A stretch of 64,000 bases of DNA from Cohaesibacter intestini (GTDB lineage: Bacteria; Pseudomonadota; Alphaproteobacteria; Rhizobiales; Cohaesibacteraceae): the NCBI RefSeq assembly GCF_003324485.1, contig NZ_QODK01000001.1, positions 868,001 through 932,000 on the forward strand, written 5' to 3'. A model generated the notes under the pieces. It was not told where the DNA came from. It ran no database searches and worked only from the letters and a program-made list of their open reading frames with translations. This document shows positions 47,885 to 55,922 of this stretch, in pieces. The translations under genes were made by a program, and so were the position numbers. How positions within the stretch are numbered: the stretch's first letter is position 1; every line of letters starts with the position of its first letter.

Positions 47885-49666
47885 ATGATTAAGGCACTCA
47901 TCTTTTTTGCGATCCTGCTGGGCATTGCATTCGGTGGCGCATGGTTGGCCGATCGGCCGGGTCAGATCATTGTTGAATGGCCGTGGCTGGATACCGAAAT
48001 CGGTGTCTCACTGCTGACCGGTTTCCTGATGCTGGTGGCTTTGGTGATCGTGGCAATCATCGTCTGGATGGTTTTCATCGGCATGATCCGCATTCCACAG
48101 TCGATTTCCGGTTTCTTCACCGGGCGGCGGCGTGACAAGGGCTACAAGGCCCTGTCTACCGGTATGGTTGCTGTTGGTGTCGGGGATTTGGCTCTGGCGC
48201 GCAAGCAAGCCCTGAAAGCCCGCAAACTGATCGGTTCAGATCCGATGACCCTGATGCTGGAAGCCCAGACGGCGCAGCTGGCAGGGGATGCCACCAAGGC
48301 GCGTCAAAGCTTTGAAGCGATGCTTGAGCAGGATGAAACCCGTCCTCTTGGTCGCCGTGGTCTTTACATCGAAGCGCAGCGCCGCGGCGATGCGGAAGAA
48401 GCCTTCACCATGGCCAAAGCCGCAACGGGCGATGGCAAGAAAACACCGGGTTGGGCCGGAACGGCTCTGTTCGACATCCAGACAGCTGCCGCAGACTGGA
48501 AGGGCGCTTTGCTGACCCTCAGTCAGAATCAGGCCAACAAACATGTCACCAAGGAGCAGTTCCGTCGCCGCCGTGCCGTCATCCTGACCGCGCAGGCTAT
48601 GGAGCTGGAAGAGCAGCCCAATTCAGCAGACGCCATGCGTGGTTTGCTGCTCGAAGCCTGCAAGTTGGCTCCTGGTCTTGTCCCAGCCGCAGCCAAGGCA
48701 GCCGGTGTGCTCAATGAACTCAAAGACTATCGCAAGGCCTCCAAGGTCATTGAGACCGCGTGGCGGGTCGAACCGCATCCTGATCTCGCTGAAGCCTATG
48801 CGACGATCAAGACCGGGGACACGGCACTTGAGCGTTTGAAGCGGGTTCGCTCGCTCTATGCCTTGATGCCGGACCACACCGAATCAAAGATTGCCATGGC
48901 GCGCGCCTGTATCAATGCCCGGGAATGGGCTGAAGCGCGCAGCCTGTTGGCGCCGCTGGTCGACTCCCATCTGACGCCACGCCTGTGCATGATGATGGCC
49001 GAGCTGGAAGAAGGCGACAAGAATGACTTCGGTCTGCTGCGTCAGTGGTTGGCGCGTGCGGTCGGTGCCCATCCGGATCCGGTCTGGACAGCTGATGGTC
49101 AGGTTAGCGATCGCTGGCAACCAACCTCACCGGTGACCGGCAAACTCGACGCCTTTGAATGGAAGGTTCCGGTCAATGAACTGGCCGATATGAACCGTCC
49201 GGTTCTGGAAAGTGCCGATCTGGCCTCGCAAGAGGGGCCAAATGAGGATGATCTGGTGCTGATCCCGAACAGCGAAGATATGTCAAAGGATCTTGAAACC
49301 CCTGCTGAAGCCGCCGTTGAGGCGCCTGTTGCTGATGCCAAGGAAGAGGCAGACATCCCTGTCGCTGAACCGGTGGAAGACGATGTTCCGGTAGCCGAAC
49401 CAGTGGATGATGACGCTGCTGCAACTGCCATTGACGTTGACAGCGAGGTGGATGCCGGGGAAGAGGTGGCAGACGCTGCGAAAGCGGAAACACCGTCAGA
49501 GGAGGGTGTTGCTGCCAGCAAGCCCAAAGACGTCGAGTTTCCGATGAAGCAGGCGCCCGATGATCCGGGTCCGAAATTCGACCCGACAAGCCAGCGCCCG
49601 GATGATCCGGGACCAAAGCCTGGTGCCAAACCGGGCGAGCGGAAAAAACGCTTCCGTCTGTTCTAA
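47885..49666 (+). CDS. HemY-type membrane TPR protein
   Basis: A 593-residue protein with two N-terminal membrane helices (about 3-22 and 40-68), the HemY N-terminal domain and about six TPR-like helical pairs (100-430). It is not the protoporphyrinogen oxidase also called HemY. The last 150 residues are acidic and repetitive, with two VAEPV(E/D)DD units and two DDPGPK units before a basic RKKRFRLF end. It is co-directional with mic60 (18-bp gap). The function is unproven; association with haem genes is conserved. It ends at a terminator. Confidence 0.88.
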   Translation: MIKALIFFAILLGIAFGGAWLADRPGQIIVEWPWLDTEIGVSLLTGFLMLVALVIVAIIVWMVFIGMIRIPQSISGFFTGRRRDKGYKALSTGMVAVGVGDLALARKQALKARKLIGSDPMTLMLEAQTAQLAGDATKARQSFEAMLEQDETRPLGRRGLYIEAQRRGDAEEAFTMAKAATGDGKKTPGWAGTALFDIQTAAADWKGALLTLSQNQANKHVTKEQFRRRRAVILTAQAMELEEQPNSADAMRGLLLEACKLAPGLVPAAAKAAGVLNELKDYRKASKVIETAWRVEPHPDLAEAYATIKTGDTALERLKRVRSLYALMPDHTESKIAMARACINAREWAEARSLLAPLVDSHLTPRLCMMMAELEEGDKNDFGLLRQWLARAVGAHPDPVWTADGQVSDRWQPTSPVTGKLDAFEWKVPVNELADMNRPVLESADLASQEGPNEDDLVLIPNSEDMSKDLETPAEAAVEAPVADAKEEADIPVAEPVEDDVPVAEPVDDDAAATAIDVDSEVDAGEEVADAAKAETPSEEGVAASKPKDVEFPMKQAPDDPGPKFDPTSQRPDDPGPKPGAKPGERKKRFRLF

Positions 49667-49680
49667 TGCGATGATGATCA

Positions 49681-49713
49681 GAAAGCCCGGTTCAGCCGGG
49701 CTTTCTGCTTTTT
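49681..49713 (+). terminator. Terminator after hemY
   Basis: Perfect 10-bp stem GAAAGCCCGG/CCGGGCTTTC (49681-49690 with 49696-49705), 5-nt loop, then a T-rich run. Confidence 0.9.
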
Positions 49714-49937
49714 GATGGGTCGGTGTTTGGGCTGCACTTCCAGCGAAGCTTTGCGCGCCATGAGGGCCATTGGTGAGGCTCAATTTGCCTGCTCTTTCAA
49801 TTGGCTTGTGATTTGTCGTGGTCGAGGGACGCTTTCTGGCGGATTCACCCACAAGAGGCCCAGATGCCTCTTGCCAGTTGCGAGGGAATTGGCTAAGAGA
49901 AGCCACCCGAAAGCCGATTTTCCGGCTCATATGGCAT

Positions 49938-50013
<76 letters not shown>

Positions 50014-50079
50014 TTTCTTCCCAGTCTTCGCATCAAGTTACTCCGTTGCCTGTCACAGGGCAGGTGCGGTTCCCTGTCG

Positions 50080-50670
50080 TCATTGTTTCGGAGCTGGCAC
50101 GCCCGCACCCTCGAGCAAGGTCTCGGCAATCTGCTTGGCGATGTTGGCCGCTTCCTTCATGCCGCGCACTTGCGCGGTGACAATCGCCCCTTCTTTCAGC
50201 AAAGCCAGTTGCTCGGCCAGCTTGCGCGGCTCGGTTGCTCCTGCCTGTTCGCACAGGGTTTCGATGAAGGCGACAATGCGTTCTTTATGTTCAGCCGAGA
50301 GATGGTGAGCCGGGTGAGATAGGTCGCCGAACTCGCTTGAGGCATTGATAAAGGCGCAGCCATAAAAGCCCAGTTTCTTGAAGGCCTTGCCCTCAAACCA
50401 GCTTAGCAGAGCGTCAAACATGGCGAGCAACTGGGCACGTGGCAAGGGAGAAGAATTTTCCATTTCACTGGTCAGCCAGTCACGGAAGGTCTCGTCCCGT
50501 CGCTCGAGGGCGGCGAGGATCAGTTCATCCTTGGAGCGGAAGTGTTTATAGAGGGTCATTTTGGCAACGCCTGCTTCGGCTAGGATCTTGTCGATGCCGG
50601 TGGCGTTGAAACCGTTGGTATAGAAGAGCCGCAGGGCAGTATCGATCAGTTCATCACGACGGGATTTCAA
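50080..50670 (-). CDS. TetR-family repressor
   Basis: A 196-residue repressor with an N-terminal HTH (about 6-50: LIDTALRLFYTNGFNATGIDKILAEA, then KMTLYKHFRSKDELI) and an all-helical ligand domain. It contains one Cys (GFYGCAF, about 104) that could sense electrophiles, as in the NemR group. It is divergent from the carboxymuconolactone-decarboxylase gene. A palindrome placed inside that promoter is its likely operator. Autoregulation is expected from the shared 212-bp gap. Confidence 0.9.
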   Translation of the reverse strand: MKSRRDELIDTALRLFYTNGFNATGIDKILAEAGVAKMTLYKHFRSKDELILAALERRDETFRDWLTSEMENSSPLPRAQLLAMFDALLSWFEGKAFKKLGFYGCAFINASSEFGDLSHPAHHLSAEHKERIVAFIETLCEQAGATEPRKLAEQLALLKEGAIVTAQVRGMKEAANIAKQIAETLLEGAGVPAPKQ

Positions 50671-50806
50671 AGGCTGGTCTCCATTTTTTTGTTTTTCTGG
50701 TTCGGTGTCTTGTTCTGATTGTTCAGACTGTTCTGTCTATTTTCTAGAAAAATAGCAATTATTTCAAATAGTTTCAAGATCACCTTTTTGTGATAGGGCA
50801 TTTTCA

Positions 50807-50835
50807 TTGACGAAAGACAGACAGGTCTGTATATG
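50807..50835 (+). promoter_or_regulatory. Promoter of the carboxymuconolactone-decarboxylase gene
   Basis: -35 TTGACG (50807-50812), 17-bp spacer, -10-like TATATG (50830-50835). The -35 is strong and the -10 moderate. The TetR palindrome occupies the spacer. Confidence 0.6.
50817..50830. promoter_or_regulatory. TetR operator ACAGAC-AG-GTCTGT
   Basis: Perfect dyad with 6-bp arms centred at 50823/50824, in the spacer between -35 and -10. It resembles the AGAC-GTCT operators of NemR-type TetR repressors. Position and symmetry support direct steric repression. Confidence 0.75.
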
Positions 50836-50882
50836 TAAGGTCAAGCAAGCATTCCATTCCTAAACCTTGAAAGGACATTCCA

Positions 50883-51431
50883 ATGCCAAGAGTTGACCTC
50901 CCTGCTTCCATCCAAGAAGCACCAGCCGCGTCCCAGCCCCTTTTGCAGGGCGTTGAAAAAATGCTCGGCTCCGTGCCAAACCTGTTCCGTCTGACTGCCA
51001 CCAGCCCGTCTGCTCTTGAAGGCTATCTGGGTCTGAATGGGGCGCTGGCGTCGGGCAGCCTTAATGCTCAGACCCGCGAGCGAATTGCCCTTGCCGTCGC
51101 CGAAATCAATGGCTGCGATTATTGCCTTGCCGCGCACACTTATCTTGGCAAAAACCTCGCCAAACTGGACGATGCCGAAATTAGCGCCAACCGTGGTGGC
51201 CGTTCCAACAATCCGCAGGCTCATGCGGCTGTACGCTTCGCCGTCAAACTGGTTCTGCAGCGCGGAAAAGTGAGTGCTGAAGATGTTAGCGCCGTGAAAG
51301 CCGCAGGCTTCAGCGATGCGGAAGTGATCGAGATTGTGGCGCATGTCGCTCTCAACACTCTGACCAACTATCTCAATGAAGCTTTTGATACGCCGATTGA
51401 TTTCCCGGCTGTCCAGAGCTCTGCCGCCTAA
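50883..51431 (+). CDS. Carboxymuconolactone decarboxylase/AhpD-like protein
   Basis: A 182-residue member of the peroxidase-related CMD family. The redox motif is Cys78-x-x-Cys81 with His85 (CDYCLAAH), the proton-relay arrangement of AhpD-type alkyl hydroperoxidases. Also visible are TRERIALAVAEIN before it and a helical C-terminus. It is likely a thiol peroxidase or related to oxidative/electrophile stress. Its own promoter carries the TetR operator, and AAGGA precedes the ATG. It heads a run of same-strand genes to 53949. Confidence 0.9.
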   Translation: MPRVDLPASIQEAPAASQPLLQGVEKMLGSVPNLFRLTATSPSALEGYLGLNGALASGSLNAQTRERIALAVAEINGCDYCLAAHTYLGKNLAKLDDAEISANRGGRSNNPQAHAAVRFAVKLVLQRGKVSAEDVSAVKAAGFSDAEVIEIVAHVALNTLTNYLNEAFDTPIDFPAVQSSAA

Positions 51432-51440
51432 ACCCCCCGC

Positions 51441-51490
51441 ACCGGGTGCTTCACTTGTTGCGCCAAGATGGAACAAGCGGGGCACCCGGT
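51441..51490 (+). other. Two-tier hairpin after the AhpD-like gene
   Basis: Outer perfect 9-bp stem ACCGGGTGC/GCACCCGGT and inner 6-bp stem CTTGTT/AACAAG (51454-51459 with 51472-51477). No T-run follows, so it may stabilise the upstream mRNA or act as a Rho-dependent or processing site rather than an intrinsic terminator. Confidence 0.6.
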
Positions 51491-51564
51491 CCCCCTCTAA
51501 AAGACCTGAAAACCAGCAGCCAAGATTCGGGCCCTAAAACCAGCCCAAAGACAAGGATAAGACC

Positions 51565-52029
51565 ATGACCCGTCCACCGCTTCCCCCGTTTGACGCAGAC
51601 AGCGCCGCCACCAAAGTGCGCATGGCTGAAGATGGCTGGAATAGCCAGCAGCCGGAAAAAGTATCCCTTGCCTATAGCACCGACAGCCAATGGCGCAACC
51701 GGGCGGACTTTGTCACCGGACGGGAGCAGATTGTTGATTTGCTCAGCCGCAAATGGAAACGAGAGCAGGAATACCGCCTGATCAAGGAGCTATGGGCCTT
51801 CACGGACAATCGGATTGCCGTGCGATTTGCCTATGAATGGCGCGATGACAGCAACAACTGGTTTCGCGCCTATGGCAACGAGAATTGGGAGTTCGGTCCG
51901 GACGGTCTGATGCAGGTGCGTATCGCCTCGATCAATGACCTGCCGATCCGGGAAGAGGACCGCCTGTTTCACTGGCCGCTAGGCCCTCGCCCCCTTGACC
52001 ATCCCGGACTGTCGGACCTAGGGCTTTGA
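51565..52029 (+). CDS. DUF1348 (SnoaL/NTF2-like) protein
   Basis: A 154-residue NTF2-fold protein of the DUF1348 family. Typical are [37 protein letters not shown]-type [19 protein letters not shown] (about 60-78), [24 protein letters not shown] and the C-terminal PLGPRP. Its biochemical role is unknown. It is co-directional with the AhpD-like gene (133 bp downstream), so it may be in the TetR regulon. Confidence 0.88.
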   Translation: MTRPPLPPFDADSAATKVRMAEDGWNSQQPEKVSLAYSTDSQWRNRADFVTGREQIVDLLSRKWKREQEYRLIKELWAFTDNRIAVRFAYEWRDDSNNWFRAYGNENWEFGPDGLMQVRIASINDLPIREEDRLFHWPLGPRPLDHPGLSDLGL

Positions 52030-52082
52030 TACCCCTGCCGACCCGGTGAACACCCGTTATACGCGTTCGGAAAGGACTTGAT

Positions 52083-52964
52083 ATGCAGACCGACCAGATC
52101 GAAGCACATCGCAATGGCACGGCCGACTTTGTGGCCTTGTCCAAGAAAGACTCTCCCAAGACAGACGCGCTGAGCGAGACGTCTGATCCGTCCGCGTATG
52201 CCAATGCCCTGTCGATCGTCACCCACGATCTGAAGGGACCTTTGGCCAATCTGTCGCTGCTCATCGAATCCATCGAGGACAGCGCAGAAGCCGGCAGCCG
52301 CACCGCGCGCAATGCCGCCAAGGCGGATGTGATCATCACCCAGTTGAGCAAAATGCTCAGTGCGGTGCTGGAACGGGCCCGCGAAGGGCGGGACCCGCTC
52401 TCCTGCCGTCAGGACAGGGTCAACCTGATCGACGTGCTGGAACTGGCCATGTCGGTCAATCAACCCCGGGCCCGACAGCGCGGGATCACCTTTGAAAGCT
52501 GTGCCCTTGATCAGGTGACTGTTTCCGGCGATCAGGAGCTGCTGTTCGAAGTGGTCGACAATCTGGTCGGCAATGCGGTCCGCCATAGCCACCCCAACAG
52601 CAAGATCCGGTGTGAAGTGGGCCTTGAGGCTGATGGTACGGCTTACCTGCGGGTCGACGATGAAGGACCGGGCTTTCAGGAGGGCGACTTGCACAGGGCC
52701 TTTCGCCCCTTCACCCGGCTGTCGGCGCGGACAAGGAACGGGGAAGAGAGCAGTGGCCTTGGCCTCTGGATCACCCGCCTGATCGCCGAACGCCATGGCG
52801 GCCGGGTGGAAGCCAGCAACCGGCCAACCGGCCAGGGGGCTTCGATGACCCTGTGGATCCCGGCTCAGCGCCCCGGTGCTGGCGACAAAAGACGCGAGCC
52901 TTTGCACCGGACCGGTTGCGGTCCACAAAGGCACCAAGCGGGCCAGCGGCATTTGGCTGGCTAA
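52083..52964 (+). CDS. Soluble orphan histidine kinase
   Basis: A 293-residue kinase. It has HisKA with phospho-acceptor His48 (IVTHDLKGPLANL), an HATPase domain with N-box DNLVGNAVRH (about 161-170), DDEGPGF and SSGLGLWI. No membrane helix or sensor domain is present; only about 40 N-terminal residues precede the H-box. No response regulator gene lies nearby. The last 30 residues (after TLWIPAQ) are odd, Arg/Gly/His-rich and unlike HATPase ends; a +1 frameshift near 52880 would give a different tail, so a sequencing or real frameshift is possible. Confidence 0.85.
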   Translation: MQTDQIEAHRNGTADFVALSKKDSPKTDALSETSDPSAYANALSIVTHDLKGPLANLSLLIESIEDSAEAGSRTARNAAKADVIITQLSKMLSAVLERAREGRDPLSCRQDRVNLIDVLELAMSVNQPRARQRGITFESCALDQVTVSGDQELLFEVVDNLVGNAVRHSHPNSKIRCEVGLEADGTAYLRVDDEGPGFQEGDLHRAFRPFTRLSARTRNGEESSGLGLWITRLIAERHGGRVEASNRPTGQGASMTLWIPAQRPGAGDKRREPLHRTGCGPQRHQAGQRHLAG

Positions 52965-53185
52965 GCTGACCAAATTCGGCGTCACGCGGCAATTGTGCTG
53001 AGCGCCGGACCTTTCGGGACGTGACATGACTTTTGACAGACCGTGGGCTTTGCAGCCCGCGAACGGGAAAGCTGTGCCTTGATCATGGCCTTGCCACCAC
53101 TGCCCGACCCTTATGACCAAACTGGACGTTTAACCCTGATCAATGCCGAGACGGCATGGGGACCAACCATATTAAGGAGCAGACA

Positions 53186-53380
53186 ATGACCATCAAACAC
53201 GATCATCACCACGAATGCGGATGCGATGTCACGCAAGAATCCGTTGATCTGGCTCGCCGCCGTCTGTTGGCGCGCGCCGCAGGGGCTGCGGCTGTTGGTG
53301 CCGTCGGTATGGCTGCATCCGGCACCACCGCGATGGCAGCCACCAAGGAAGCGATGACCTTGTATGCCAAATCGGCCTGA
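53186..53380 (+). CDS. 64-residue Tat-signal peptide with His/Cys-rich head
   Basis: A small protein with two parts. The N-terminus HDHHHECGCD (5-14) can bind metal. A twin-arginine signal then follows: RRRLLARAAG (about 24-33), a hydrophobic Ala/Gly core and an AMAA-type cleavage site near residue 49. Only about 15 residues remain after cleavage. GGAGCAGACA precedes the ATG. It lies 84 bp before the YHS gene. It resembles in size the Tat peptides found with some redox enzymes, but I do not recognise the family. Confidence 0.7.
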   Translation: MTIKHDHHHECGCDVTQESVDLARRRLLARAAGAAAVGAVGMAASGTTAMAATKEAMTLYAKSA

Positions 53381-53411
53381 TTGCCATCACCCACCCCAAT
53401 ATTACCCAAAG

Positions 53412-53430
53412 CAACCCAACCCAACCCAAC
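53412..53430 (+). repeat. CAACC pentanucleotide repeat
   Basis: Nearly four tandem CAACC units in the 83-bp gap between the Tat peptide and YHS genes. It is too short for confident phase variation, but it could change spacing upstream of the YHS ribosome site. Confidence 0.6.
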
Positions 53431-53463
53431 TGACCAGACACATCTTCCTGAAAGGACCAACCC

Positions 53464-53949
53464 ATGCTGTCGAAACTGATTTTCACCTGCCTTGCCGCCG
53501 TTATGACGGTTTTCATCTCCACCGCTGTTTTCGCGGCTGACGAATATAACGTCAATAACGGCCTGACCCTGTCCGGCAAACCGCTTGGCCTGCACGGCTA
53601 TGATCCGGTTGCCATGTTCAAGAAAGACGCGCCTGAGCTGGGCAATGCCGAATTCACCTCCCATCATGACGGTGTCGATTACTATTTCGCATCCGCCAAG
53701 ACCAAGGACCTGTTTGACGCGGATCCGGCATCCCATCTGCCACAATTTGGTGGCTTCTGTGCCTTTGGCGTGTTTGTTGGCGCCAAGCTTGACGGTGATG
53801 TGCGCTATGCGGACATCGTCGATGGCAAGCTCTATCTGTTCGTCAATGAAGCAATCTTCAAGAAATATCTCGATCAGAAAGACGAAGTCATCAAGGGCGC
53901 TCATGTCAAATGGGATGGCATTCGGTCTACCGCCATTGGTGATCTTTAA
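53464..53949 (+). CDS. Secreted YHS-domain protein
   Basis: A 161-residue periplasmic protein. The signal peptide ends near VFA-AD (about 25). The YHS fold spans about 30-140: GLHGYDPVAMF (42-52), YYFASAKTKDLFDADPASHLP and FGGFCAFGV with a conserved Cys (about 99). YHS domains are linked to metal (copper or iron) binding in other proteins. GAAAGGA precedes the ATG. It follows the Tat peptide gene, and a plus-strand terminator follows. Confidence 0.88.
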   Translation: MLSKLIFTCLAAVMTVFISTAVFAADEYNVNNGLTLSGKPLGLHGYDPVAMFKKDAPELGNAEFTSHHDGVDYYFASAKTKDLFDADPASHLPQFGGFCAFGVFVGAKLDGDVRYADIVDGKLYLFVNEAIFKKYLDQKDEVIKGAHVKWDGIRSTAIGDL

Positions 53950-53975
53950 TCCCTTGAGCCATGTGTAAGTGATGG

Positions 53976-54007
53976 GGCGGGTCTTGGCTTGCAAGGCTCG
54001 CCTTTTT
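53976..54007 (+). terminator. Terminator after the YHS gene
   Basis: Eleven-bp stem (53976-53986 with 53992-54002, two G-T wobbles; CTTG/CAAG core), 5-nt loop, then five T. Confidence 0.8.
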
Positions 54008-54024
54008 GCGTCCGGGGCCGGGCT

Positions 54025-55716
54025 TCAATGCTCGTGATAGCATTTGTTGCGGGACATTTTACCGATGCCGGGATTGAAGCTGTTGGTTGGATCAAGATTC
54101 TTGTAGAAGTTGGCGAGATCATCCTTGGCCTGATAGAGATGGCCGACATTATGCTCGGCGGGATATTCTGCCCCCCGTTCATCCAACAGCTTGAGCATCT
54201 CTGCCTTGATGGCTTTGGGGTCTTCGCCCTTCTTGACGATGTAATCCTGATGCAGCACATGACAGAAAAAATGGCCGTAATAGAGCTTGTGATGCAGCTT
54301 TTCGGTGATATGGGGGGGCAATTGTTCCAGCCAGTCATGGTCATTGCGCCTCAATGCGATATCCAGGGCCAGAATATCTTCAACCTCGTCGCTATGGATC
54401 GCCTGATAGCGGATGGCAGCGCCTGCGGCGGCAAAGCGGTGGAGACCGGCAATTTTGCCTTCACGCGGGCTGCATTCAAAGAAAGCGAGCTTGCCTGCCG
54501 CCTGCAGGCCAGCCAGCAGCTCTGACGCTTCCTCAATGCCTTCGTCACGCATTTTGAGGATCATGTGATGCTCATACTGGTCGCGGAAATCACACATCCG
54601 CTGGGGCAGAATTTCCGGCCAGAGGCGGGATAGCATCTGCATGAAGCGGTCGGTGAAATGCTTCAGGCCCGGAATTTTGCTGGTCCGGGCATCGACCCAG
54701 CCTTTGAGGGCGAAGAAGGTGGGCAGGCGGTCGGTGCCAAGTTTGTCGATCAGCACCACGGTGTCCTTGCCGTAAGAGCGGGTGATGTCGAAAATATCGC
54801 GATGCATATATTCGCCTGAGACCGGCAGATGCGCGCAGTCTGACAGGATGGTTCGGCGTAATTCTCCTAGATGGAGGGGATCGTTGGTGCCGACATAGAA
54901 GGTCTTCTCACGGGCATTTTTCGGATAGGTATCCAGCCGCACCGCAAAGACTGCGAGTTTGCCGGCGCAGCCGGAGGCTTCATGCAAGCGGCGTTTGTCG
55001 GCATTGAAGCGGGCCGGGCTGGCGGCATCGACATCGCGTACCCGGCTGGCATAGTCGGTATCGGATGCCTTGCGATTGGTCTCTTCGATGTCTTTGTCCT
55101 GATAGTCGCCTTGCTCCAGGCGGGTGAGGATCTCGTCCGGCGTGCTGCCAAGATTTATGCCGAGATGATTGACCAGCTTCAATTGACCCTGATCGTCGAT
55201 CTGGGCGAAGAGTGACAATTCGGTATAGGAGGGGCCGCGCTCGATCAGCGCGCCGCCGGAATTGTTGCAGACGCCGCCTATCACCGACGCGCCAATGCAA
55301 GAAGAACCGATCACCGAATGAGGTTGGCGGCCCAAGGGCTCGAGCAGTTTTTCAAGGGCAAAGAGGGTGGAGCCGGGGAAGGAAATGATCTGTTTGCCCC
55401 CTTTGAGCGCCTTGAGGGCATCCATCCGGCGGGTGTTGATGAGCACCACATCGCGGTCATAGCGTCCCTTTGGGGTGGAGCCTTCGGTCAAGCCGGTATT
55501 GGCGGCCTGCATGATGACGATCTTGTCGGCGGCGACGATTTTCTCAAGGCAGTGCCAGAATTCAAGCAAGGTGCCGGGCTGGATCACCGCGATGGCGTCG
55601 CCCTCGCCGGAGCGAAACCCCTTGCGGAAGCGCTCGGTCTGCTTGTCGCCGGTCAGGACGTGGCGCGGACCGACGATTGTCTTGAGGCTTTCAATCAGAG
55701 CGGCATTGTCTGTCAT
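54025..55716 (-). CDS. dld: Quinone-dependent D-lactate dehydrogenase
   Basis: Peripheral membrane flavoenzyme oxidising D-lactate to pyruvate with electrons to quinone. At 563 residues it is near the E. coli Dld length (571). It has an N-terminal FAD-binding PCMH-type domain (VIQPGTLLEFWHCLEKI, MQAANTGLTEGSTP, SSCIGASVIGGVCNNSGGALIERG) and a C-terminal Dld membrane-binding region (FRDQYEHHMILKMRDEG). The YHS gene converges on it. Its regulator, a FadR-type GntR, is divergent across 206 bp. Confidence 0.95.
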   Translation of the reverse strand: MTDNAALIESLKTIVGPRHVLTGDKQTERFRKGFRSGEGDAIAVIQPGTLLEFWHCLEKIVAADKIVIMQAANTGLTEGSTPKGRYDRDVVLINTRRMDALKALKGGKQIISFPGSTLFALEKLLEPLGRQPHSVIGSSCIGASVIGGVCNNSGGALIERGPSYTELSLFAQIDDQGQLKLVNHLGINLGSTPDEILTRLEQGDYQDKDIEETNRKASDTDYASRVRDVDAASPARFNADKRRLHEASGCAGKLAVFAVRLDTYPKNAREKTFYVGTNDPLHLGELRRTILSDCAHLPVSGEYMHRDIFDITRSYGKDTVVLIDKLGTDRLPTFFALKGWVDARTSKIPGLKHFTDRFMQMLSRLWPEILPQRMCDFRDQYEHHMILKMRDEGIEEASELLAGLQAAGKLAFFECSPREGKIAGLHRFAAAGAAIRYQAIHSDEVEDILALDIALRRNDHDWLEQLPPHITEKLHHKLYYGHFFCHVLHQDYIVKKGEDPKAIKAEMLKLLDERGAEYPAEHNVGHLYQAKDDLANFYKNLDPTNSFNPGIGKMSRNKCYHEH

Positions 55717-55922
55717 GCTTTCCTCCCAACATTTGCAGATGTGCGTGGCGCGATGTCTTTTGGCCTTCAGAAGGTCAATAAACTTTACCTGTGGTTTGAG
55801 TCAATGAATTTTCACGTTGATTGGCTTATTTCCTAGATCATTGCGCTTGTCACCACAAAAGAGAAGTATGGGTCTTTTCTTGTTTGATGGCCAGTGGTAA
55901 ATATTATGGCAAATGATTTCGA

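Noticed and set aside
51969-53120. 383-codon open frame on the minus strand
   Set aside because: Antisense to the histidine kinase, which has intact H, N and G boxes; low-complexity translation.
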